A stretch of DNA of 64,000 nucleotides from Bacillus sp. FJAT-47783 (GTDB taxonomy: Bacteria; Bacillota; Bacilli; Bacillales; Aeribacillaceae): positions 18,924-82,923 of the forward strand of contig NZ_JAKZKS010000013.1 in the NCBI RefSeq assembly GCF_022808615.1. Reading direction: 5' to 3'. A program made the position numbers and the translations under genes. The notes beneath the pieces were generated by a model, which was not told where the DNA came from, made no database searches, and saw nothing but the letters and a program-made list of their open reading frames with translations. Shown piece after piece: positions 57,607-64,000 of this stretch. Position 1 is the stretch's first letter. Each line of letters starts with the position of its first letter.

Positions 57607-58801
57607 TTCCTCTAAAACAACACTTATTATTAATAACCATAAAACTAACGATGGCAAGTAATAATCCAGAAAAAACAAATACATTCCGAACTCCATAATA
57701 ATCAGAAAACAAACCCATTATCAATGAGGAAACACCAAACACTCCTGTTTGAATTGTGCCAATGGAAGTATAAACAGTGGCCAATTTTTCTTTGGGAGCG
57801 CTCGTTTGAATTAATGTTTGTTGAGGAATATTTTTCAATTGTCCAAAAAGGCCAATTAATGCTGATAGAATCAAAGCAGTAATTGGAATGCTTGTCATAC
57901 TAAATAGAATCGTTATAACGAACGACATACAAGCACCTGTAACAATAAAGGCATATCGGTTATTCTCTACGAACTTAGAAAACTTAACACAAATTATACT
58001 TCCTAAAACTAAACCAACAAAAAAGGAACTATTTAAATATCCCCACCATTGTTCTTGCTCATTTAAAACCTGTTCGACATACACATAGACTATTGATGCA
58101 ATCCAAACGGTGGATGCAATAGTTTCTAAAAATTCTATTCGAACAAGTATTCTTAAGGTTGAAGTCATGTTAATTGTTTTCCATCCTTGTATTAACTGAT
58201 CCCATGTTTTGCCTTGGTTGACTGACTTATGTTCTACACTTTTTAACAAGCTTACTATCAAGCTAGCCAATCCGAACATTATACATACCAACCAAATTAA
58301 CTGGGTCGCATTTAATACTATCAATAACAAACTCCCCAAAAACCAAGTACCTATTTGAATGGATTGAGTAATCGTTTCAGCTATTCCATTTGCTTTAATT
58401 AGTTGGGCTTCCTTTACATAATACGGGATTAAAGTCTGTCGTATTGGATTAGCGCAGCCATCAAGCAGTGCTATTCCTGCAATTCCTACGAAAATAAAAA
58501 TATAGTTAATTAAATGTACACCTGTCATCATAAACATCCCTAAGAATGTTAATAAAAATGTTTTTCCTATTTGTGAACCAAGTAAAAGGAGCTTTAAATT
58601 AAATCTTCCAACTAATACAGGTGTTAGTGTACTTGAAATAAACATAGAAAAAGTAATCGTAAATGGAACAAATGATGATACAGTAGCAGACTCGGTAATA
58701 TCGTATATTTCACTAATAATCGCAACAATGTATAAAATGTCACCAATATTAGCAATGGACTGTCCAAGTATCAACAAAAGGAAATTCCTATTTAATTTCA
58801 A
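57593..58801 (-). CDS. MFS transporter
   Basis: A 402-residue carrier with about twelve membrane helices (LLLILGQSIANIGDILYIVA, then GIALLDGCANPIRQTLIPYY, IGTIQTGVFGVSSLIMGLFS). The layout resembles the MefA-type exporters of the DHA3 group, so drug or metabolite efflux is likely. TTG start with GGGGGATAG upstream. Its last codons (FRGTSSR) fall inside the duplicated end of the protease gene, so the gene may have been cut and closed by the repeat. No regulator adjacent. Confidence 0.82.
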   Translation of the reverse strand: MKLNRNFLLLILGQSIANIGDILYIVAIISEIYDITESATVSSFVPFTITFSMFISSTLTPVLVGRFNLKLLLLGSQIGKTFLLTFLGMFMMTGVHLINYIFIFVGIAGIALLDGCANPIRQTLIPYYVKEAQLIKANGIAETITQSIQIGTWFLGSLLLIVLNATQLIWLVCIMFGLASLIVSLLKSVEHKSVNQGKTWDQLIQGWKTINMTSTLRILVRIEFLETIASTVWIASIVYVYVEQVLNEQEQWWGYLNSSFFVGLVLGSIICVKFSKFVENNRYAFIVTGACMSFVITILFSMTSIPITALILSALIGLFGQLKNIPQQTLIQTSAPKEKLATVYTSIGTIQTGVFGVSSLIMGLFSDYYGVRNVFVFSGLLLAIVSFMVINNKCCFRGTSSR

Positions 58802-59329
58802 AACTATCCCCCATTTTTAAATTAAACTTTTAAAAAAATGAGGGGATATTAAATTGGATTATTAACCATAGAATTTTGCTCCTTTTTATATACGCAATAT
58901 GATAAAAATCTTTGGGGGATAACAAGATTTATCATTTTTTGTTTCTATATTTTTCCTTATCATACCACATATAACGGATTTATCATTTTTTCAAATGCCT
59001 TTAACAAGAAAATAGGGGCAGCCAACAAGAACCGAAGAATGCTGTAAAATCAACATTCTTTTGGGGGTTACCTTTTTAAAGTTCGAGGAGTAAATATTAC
59101 TTTTCGGATAGCCCCTTCCTTTTGCTTATTAAGCTTCCATTTTTTTATGTTGACAAAATGATAAGAAGAAACTACCTGTCCAAAGAATATATGCTAATTG
59201 AAATTTTGATAAACATTGAATATTCAAAGAAAGAAAGAAAGTTTTCTTTCTCGCTTAATTTTTTTCAGCTGTCTATAATAAAAAAATGAACAAAAGATAA
59301 TAGCAATACAGCTACTTTTTGTGCGTATT

Positions 59330-60085
59330 CTAATAAGCTAATAATAAGTTATCACTCCACCCAATTAATTGATCATTGTTATATCCTTTGTTAATTGGTA
59401 ATTCAAGTATCTTGTCTTTTAGTTCAAGATCACCACATCCAAATAAAATGAGACCTTACAGCTCTCTATTTCTTATAGTCCAAATAGCTTTAGAAAACAT
59501 AAGAAACAACGAAGATAGTGAAAGGCTGTATAAATAAGACATTAGCAGACTACCATTTTCCTCTCCAAAAAGAGATACAAGTATGTGTTCATCTTCCAGC
59601 ATCGATACATAGAGAGTACCGTTTGATCCGGCTGCTCCATTACTAGTAATCCAGGCGAGTAGCATAAAAAACAAAAGAAATATAATAATGACCCCCATCG
59701 GAAATTTTTTAGATGGAAAGAGTCTCTCCCCATAAAATGATACAAAATAGACGATACACCAAAAGGTAAGTAGAAAAATGTTCCAAAACATGCCAACTGA
59801 TATTTTCAGGCCAGGTATAAGGGTAATCACCGATGTCAATACCATTGTAATGGAGATGTAAAGATTGTACAGTCGCTTGCTATTTCTGTTTATGAATGTA
59901 GCATACAGTGAAAAAATTAGCAGTACTGCTATGATCAGTCCTACTGCGATCGAGTGTGGCCGGGATTCATAGGGCGCAACAATACTAACAATACCAAATA
60001 GAATAGGAATAAAGTAGATATGAAATGGATGAGGTCTTGTATGTTCGTTGAAATCTGCTTTTTGTTGCTTTATTGCTTTAGCCAT
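59330..60085 (-). CDS. Six-helix membrane protein, with possible in-frame extension past a stop
   Basis: The 209-residue protein proper (59456-60085) has about six helices (FHIYFIPILFGIVSIVAPY, IFWNIFLLTFWCIVYFVSF-type segments, LLMSYLYSLSLSSLFLMFS). After its TAA (59456-59458) the same frame stays open for 41 codons (LILFGCGDLELKDKILELPI, WSDNLLLAY) to a TAG at 59330. The tail looks protein-like, so the stop may be a nonsense mutation. Family not recognised; ATG at 60085 has a weak GGTGTTGAGG site. Possibly interacts with the small membrane gene upstream. Confidence 0.55.
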
Positions 60086-60211
60086 GCCCTCAACACCTTT
60101 TTTGTTTATATTTATCTTTTATACCTTTTATACGTTTATCATAAAACATTGTTTCGAATTCCTCCCTTTCTTCAACTAATCTGCCCGACTACTGAATAAG
60201 CCCAAACTTTT

Positions 60212-60391
60212 TTATTTTCTTTTTACGCTGCTACTCATGAACCATATCAATAACCCGTAAATTACAGTAAAAAATAAGGCCTGTACTATATTTTCTGTCC
60301 AAAGAAGTTTATTGTACCTAGAATAATCAAAGAGTAGCGCAATAATGAACACTGTCACAAAAATAACAAGATGCTTATATATGAACTTCAT
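60212..60391 (-). CDS. Small two-helix membrane protein
   Basis: A 59-residue protein from the ATG at 60391: helices HLVIFVTVFIIALLF and NIVQALFFTVIYGLLIWFM and a KRK end. The ribosome site (GGTGG) is modest. In-frame sequence further upstream is not clearly coding. Family unknown. Confidence 0.5.
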   Translation of the reverse strand: MKFIYKHLVIFVTVFIIALLFDYSRYNKLLWTENIVQALFFTVIYGLLIWFMSSSVKRK

Positions 60392-60712
60392 AAAACCACC
60401 AGTAATGTAGAAATTTATTCTTTTTCCATACCCAAAACTCAACAGCAACCATCCAATAATCCCTAATTTTTCACAACATTTTCATACCATTAAATGGCCA
60501 ATTAACGGAATAACAGACTAAAAATTTTTACAACTCCAGCAGGAACATAAATGAACGAAACCCCTGTTTAATTAATCATACTTTTATAAATAATCACTCG
60601 TTGCCTCCGCGCTCTAGTGACAGGAATTCCTCTTCATAAAAACAAGTATTCAAATCTTTAACAACTCATTCAGTTCTGAATTAATGCACAGAGTTCGAAT
60701 GCCAGTCTCACA

Positions 60713-60812
60713 CAAAAAGCATCCTTATAAGGTGCTTGGATCAAATTGCTGCATAATACCCATTCCGAAGTATGCGATAAGTGCAAAAGCACCAACGAGA
60801 AGAAGATAACAC
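60713..60812 (+). repeat. M50 protease gene 3' end (right direct repeat)
   Basis: Original copy of the sequence duplicated at 57504-57606. Contains the protease stop codon and the AAGCAcCTT/AAGGaTGCTT terminator stem. Confidence 0.85.
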
Positions 60813-61873
60813 ATGAGTGTCGTCCATTTTGTTTTGGTATCCGTAATATAATATGTTTTTATTTGTTTCTTTTCATCGTAAAGCTTATCCATTTCTTTAT
60901 TCAAACGGTTCATAGCTGCTTCGACATTTGCTTCTGTTTCTTGTTCTCCACTATAAAACTGAGCTCGATAATGATCGACTAGGCGCAGCTTTTCCCTTAC
61001 GAAATCATACTCGACGATATGTAAAGCTTGCCGCTTCATCTCATTATCTTCAATAAATGAGATATAGGTTCTCTCTTTTTCTTTTTTTAACCATTTAAGT
61101 TCATCTTCTAATTTGTTCTTTTCATCAAAAATATTCAACTCTTCTTTAAGTTTCGTATGATAAAGTGCTAGTTCTTCCTTTACTCTTTTGTAAGTAGCTA
61201 ATTTGGTGTCGATTAACTCTTGTTTAAATCCATCTCGGAAACGACCTAACCATGTTAAGAACCCTAAAAACAAAATGTATATTAATAGAAAAGAAGGGTC
61301 GAAAATGACAAAACCAAGTAAGAGCAAAAGACCTAGAAACCATACCTTCGGTGACAGAGCCGAAACAATTCTGCCACCATCTAAAGGAGATACTGGGATT
61401 AAATTAAACAAGTTTAAAAATGCTCCTAAATACATGACCATTCCCCAAAAAGGTGACTCCGTGAAATGATATAAAAGGAAGGCTGGTAAAGTTGCAAACA
61501 GTCCGAATAATGGACCGCCGTATGCAACATATGCCTCATCCTTCGCATTTTTTGGCATCTCTTTCATTCCGACTACCGCTCCGACAAACGGGATGAATAT
61601 GGCCGAAGTGGTTGGAATCCCTTTTCTCTTCGCAGCTACTAAATGACCTAACTCATGGATAAAAAGCTGATAGATAAGAGCAATGGCAAATTTCCATCCG
61701 TAAAAGGCAGCATACGCCCACAAAGATACGAGCATAGAAATTAATGTAGGCAGCTTGGCAAATTTAAGAATCCCAGCAACCCACTTAAATTTCCCTAAAA
61801 GAAATGCTCCTATAACGAGTAGAAATGACCAAGCTCCTCGTTTTTGCTGAATCCCTTTACTTGTATGTTCCAT
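60725..61873 (-). CDS. Site-2 protease, M50 family, with coiled-coil insertion
   Basis: A 382-residue membrane protease. The zinc motif is LFIHELGHLVAAKRKGIP (about residues 70-87) and the third ligand is in LIPVSPLDGGRIVSAL. The hydrophobic core spans residues 15-205; residues about 210-345 form a charged coiled coil (KQELIDTKLATYKRVKEELA), and one helix closes the protein (LMCYLLLVGAFALIAYFGMG). Start at the second of two ATGs, behind AGGGGTAGG. Its substrate may be an anti-sigma factor or a signal peptide remnant, unknown. Confidence 0.88.
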   Translation of the reverse strand: MEHTSKGIQQKRGAWSFLLVIGAFLLGKFKWVAGILKFAKLPTLISMLVSLWAYAAFYGWKFAIALIYQLFIHELGHLVAAKRKGIPTTSAIFIPFVGAVVGMKEMPKNAKDEAYVAYGGPLFGLFATLPAFLLYHFTESPFWGMVMYLGAFLNLFNLIPVSPLDGGRIVSALSPKVWFLGLLLLLGFVIFDPSFLLIYILFLGFLTWLGRFRDGFKQELIDTKLATYKRVKEELALYHTKLKEELNIFDEKNKLEDELKWLKKEKERTYISFIEDNEMKRQALHIVEYDFVREKLRLVDHYRAQFYSGEQETEANVEAAMNRLNKEMDKLYDEKKQIKTYYITDTKTKWTTLMCYLLLVGAFALIAYFGMGIMQQFDPSTL

Positions 61874-62007
61874 CATCCTACCCCTTTCGACAAAAACCTT
61901 TCAATTAGCATGACGTTTCGGTCTTCAGGATGGTTTCATTTTCCAACGTTTTTTTCTATCTTTTACCTACATCTTATAAGAAACGATGATTATAAAATGA
62001 TAACCTT

Positions 62008-62796
62008 TTAACATCCTAGCTCATGTATCGTTACTTCACTGCGTACCATGAAACGAAAATTGAGATGTGACTGACCAATTCCTTTTGATATGTAAAAAGA
62101 TCCCTGCTCCCTTGAGTGTCTTCCTTTATAAATCCCTTTCTTCGGAAGTTCCCCCATATTTACAAAGTGAAAGAAATAAGGAACATTTACTTGTTTTCCA
62201 TGTAAATGACCAGCGATAAGCATTGTGAAAGAATGTTCAATCTCCTCCACTATATTTGGGTCATGTGTTAAAACAAGTACTTCCTTACCCTTAGGATTTG
62301 AAAAACGAAAGCTTGTTTCGATATCATGAAAGCCTTTAGCATAATCATCAATCCCTACAATAATAATATCTTCTTTTTCAACATAATCATTTTTTAGCAA
62401 ATAAACACCATGCGCTTCTAATAGATTCTCTAGCTGCGGAAGGTCTTTTATACGACGATCATGGTTACCAAGCACGGCGTAGCTTTCGATATTCGTTTCC
62501 TCGATCATCTTTAAAAATTCACTTAATAATGGAAACTCTTTTTCATTTTGATCTATAAAATCCCCTGTTAGAAAGATATAATCAGGGTTTTCTGCTTCAA
62601 TTAAAGATTGAATCGTTCTTAGCGGTACTCGTAAATGTTTAATGTGAAGATCACTAATTTGGATAATTTTCTTCTTCACTTTACTATTCCAATGGACACG
62701 TTCTACTTTCAGCCATTTTGTTGGGAATACGAAAAAGAGCTCCCACAAGAGTACCAAGACGATTAACCCTGTAACACTAAATAAGAGAAATTCCAA
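62008..62796 (-). CDS. Membrane-anchored metallophosphoesterase, YkuE/YaeI type
   Basis: A 262-residue protein with an N-terminal helix (LLFSVTGLIVLVLLWELFF) and a calcineurin-type domain: QISDLHIKHLR, FLTGDFIDQNE, VLGNHDRRIK, VLVLTHDPNIVE, LIAGHLHGKQVNVP. YkuE/YaeI proteins act on lipid-linked or small phosphoesters at the membrane. TTG start with AGGTGAAG upstream. Separate from the protease gene by 135 bases. Confidence 0.85.
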   Translation of the reverse strand: MEFLLFSVTGLIVLVLLWELFFVFPTKWLKVERVHWNSKVKKKIIQISDLHIKHLRVPLRTIQSLIEAENPDYIFLTGDFIDQNEKEFPLLSEFLKMIEETNIESYAVLGNHDRRIKDLPQLENLLEAHGVYLLKNDYVEKEDIIIVGIDDYAKGFHDIETSFRFSNPKGKEVLVLTHDPNIVEEIEHSFTMLIAGHLHGKQVNVPYFFHFVNMGELPKKGIYKGRHSREQGSFYISKGIGQSHLNFRFMVRSEVTIHELGC

Positions 62797-62935
62797 CTTA
62801 CTTCACCTGCTTTTTTATCGTGATAGTATTATAACAAAGAATATACCATAATGTGCCAATAAATGAGTAGAAGAATATTTTATTAGGATATTTACTGGTA
62901 TTTACACTTGTAAATTGTGTGAACGAGCTCTTTTA

Positions 62936-62976
62936 AAAAGATATGACCTTTCACCAATAGTGGCAAAAGGTCATAG
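62936..62976 (-). terminator. Terminator of YuzC-like gene
   Basis: ATGACCTTT and AAAGGTCAT with 14-base loop, then ATCTTTTT on the minus strand. Confidence 0.8.
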
Positions 62977-63012
62977 TTTCATAAAAATTTTAGCATAGTC
63001 TAAAGAACAATA

Positions 63013-63384
63013 TCAGCGCCAGCGCAAGGCGATAAGTAGACGACAGCAATCGAAATTTTCAACTTTTGATGTGAATTCTAATCGTAACCCATCAGGATTG
63101 TAATGGACATCTACGTTTGACGTAACACCTATCGAATGAATTAACCGTTTTACCTCTTTGATATCTGAAGCTTGTGCAGCATACATTAATTCAGCATCAA
63201 ATTCTTTTGACTCGGATAATTTATTTAAGACGGTGCTTGCTTCTTTCATAAGCTTTTTCGCTTCATTTGCTGATTTGTACAAAAGATTTGGGTCAACCGC
63301 TGGATATTGACGATTTGGAATATAAGTAGTAGGCGAATAAGGGAGATAATAGTAACTAGGGTGATATAAATAATACATTTGCAA
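63013..63384 (-). CDS. YuzC-like spore protein
   Basis: A 123-residue protein with a Tyr/Pro-rich start (YYLYHPSYYYLPYSPTTYIP) as in many spore coat proteins, a helix (ANEAKKLMKEASTVLNKLSE), and a conserved end (VHYNPDGLRLEFTSK then CCRLLIALRWR). The end strongly resembles YuzC of Bacillus, a probable inner coat protein. AGGAGG-type site upstream. Presumably made in the mother cell under a sporulation sigma factor. Confidence 0.6.
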   Translation of the reverse strand: MQMYYLYHPSYYYLPYSPTTYIPNRQYPAVDPNLLYKSANEAKKLMKEASTVLNKLSESKEFDAELMYAAQASDIKEVKRLIHSIGVTSNVDVHYNPDGLRLEFTSKVENFDCCRLLIALRWR

Positions 63385-63470
63385 TTTTCCCTCCTAGGAT
63401 ATACATACAATTACTATATGCACATATGCTTATTTGAGGGAAAGATATCTATTCATGAATTCTTCTTTAA

Positions 63471-63659
63471 CTAAAACCGTTCTTGATCATTCTCCACCAT
63501 ACTACTACGATCATTTTGTACATCTCCTTTTACGATTTCATCTGAATACTCTTTTGCTGAGTCACTAATTTTAACTGCTGAAAATACATCTGACCAGGCT
63601 TCTACAGAAATCGAACCGCTGTTATTAGGGAGTTCTTTTTCATATTTCTTTTTAGGCAT
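63471..63659 (-). CDS. Small acidic protein, unknown
   Basis: A 62-residue soluble protein (MPKKKYEKELPNNSGSISVE, WSDVFSAVKISDSAKEYSDE). GGAAGGGGATACAAG precedes the ATG. Family not recognised. Tiny, charged and near spore-type genes, so it could be a spore or stress peptide, but there is no direct evidence. Confidence 0.5.
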   Translation of the reverse strand: MPKKKYEKELPNNSGSISVEAWSDVFSAVKISDSAKEYSDEIVKGDVQNDRSSMVENDQERF

Positions 63660-63796
63660 CTTGTATCCCCTTCCAACAAATTAATCTTTATTTAGTATAG
63701 GATGTTTATTTTAAAAAATAATCGTTAATTTTTTACTAAATGTTCATCAGGGTTTCGGGCAAATGAAGAAGGGTAAAACTAGAAGGAGGGATTATT

Positions 63797-63952
63797 ATGA
63801 GCAAGCAAAATAAACAAGGTCGACGAAACTTTAATCAAACGCAGGATCAAACTGCTTTGCAAAGTGGAAGAAATGATATTGAATTAGGGCTTGCTGAACG
63901 AATTGGCAACTTAATGTTTTTTAAACAGCTATCTTCGCGAATACCTTTCTGA
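63797..63952 (+). pseudogene. Small gene at right edge, apparently frameshifted
   Basis: A strong AGAAGGAGGG site and ATG at 63797 begin a 51-codon frame: MSKQNKQGRRNFNQTQDQTA, then NDIELGLAERIGNLMFF and a divergent end. The +1 frame from about 63922 reads YLREYLSEKMPKKNSELSLE and continues past the window end, and looks like the natural extension. The switch lies at a run of six T. Either a frameshift or a sequencing error in the homopolymer. The family is not recognised; the gene extends beyond 64000. Confidence 0.5.
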
Positions 63953-64000
63953 AAAAATGCCAAAAAAGAACTCTGAGCTTTCGCTCGAGATTCATGACGA

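Overview
This window looks like chromosomal DNA of an AT-rich, spore-forming Bacillaceae species. The evidence is conserved gene order: spoVR, nsrR, yhdC, yhdB, azr, yhcZ, yhcY, pgcA, glpD, glpK, glpF, glpP, and further on yhcV, yhcU, yhcT, a class D sortase and a yhcR-like gene, all of which have recognisable Bacillus subtilis counterparts in a nearby arrangement. Strong AGGAGG-type ribosome binding sites, frequent TTG starts, CcpA, T-box and GlpP-type control sites and T-tailed terminators fit this.

Layout. 1-8500: accessory island between spoVR and hmp. It holds a complete LXG polymorphic toxin operon (two small helper proteins, a toxin with an NS_2-type nuclease tip, a YezG-type immunity protein), then two start-less orphan toxin cassettes (one LHH nuclease with SUKH immunity, one decayed), a dead ISLre2-type transposase and a DUF3841-like gene. 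8500-21120: core block for nitric-oxide detoxification (hmp/nsrR with two NsrR boxes), a redox-type two-component system (yhcYZ), phosphoglucomutase and the glycerol operons with two GlpP antitermination leaders and a cre site. 21340-28500: decayed and imported material: a chimeric PIN-domain pseudogene, a lactococcin-972-like bacteriocin operon of very low GC, a broken MobA/MobL relaxase and an IS200-type element. 28575-46570: hpt, CBS protein, BdbC plus thioredoxin-like partner, pseudouridine synthase, sortase D, oxidoreductases, a YhgE/Pip-family membrane protein, and a giant cell-wall anchored nuclease/5'-nucleotidase that is a plausible sortase substrate. 46600-51490: SMR efflux pair with TetR regulator, dead IS1595-type transposase, bioY with BirA operator, thermolysin-like protease. 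51500-64000: a patchwork containing a T-box controlled second prolyl-tRNA synthetase, a divergent proline dehydrogenase, phosphoesterases, several pseudogene fragments, an MFS exporter, a site-2 protease and small spore-type genes.

The most unusual structure is the toxin cassette array at 713-6374, where each orphan unit starts at the same codon of the pre-toxin region directly after a duplicated terminator. Also notable are four families of dispersed non-coding repeats: a two-hairpin element with three copies, an element present in inverted orientation at both ends of the glp genes, irregular oligonucleotide arrays between convergent genes, and approximately 100-bp direct repeats that bracket a proline-related segment and an exporter segment. 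All assignments come from reading the sequence; no database search was run.
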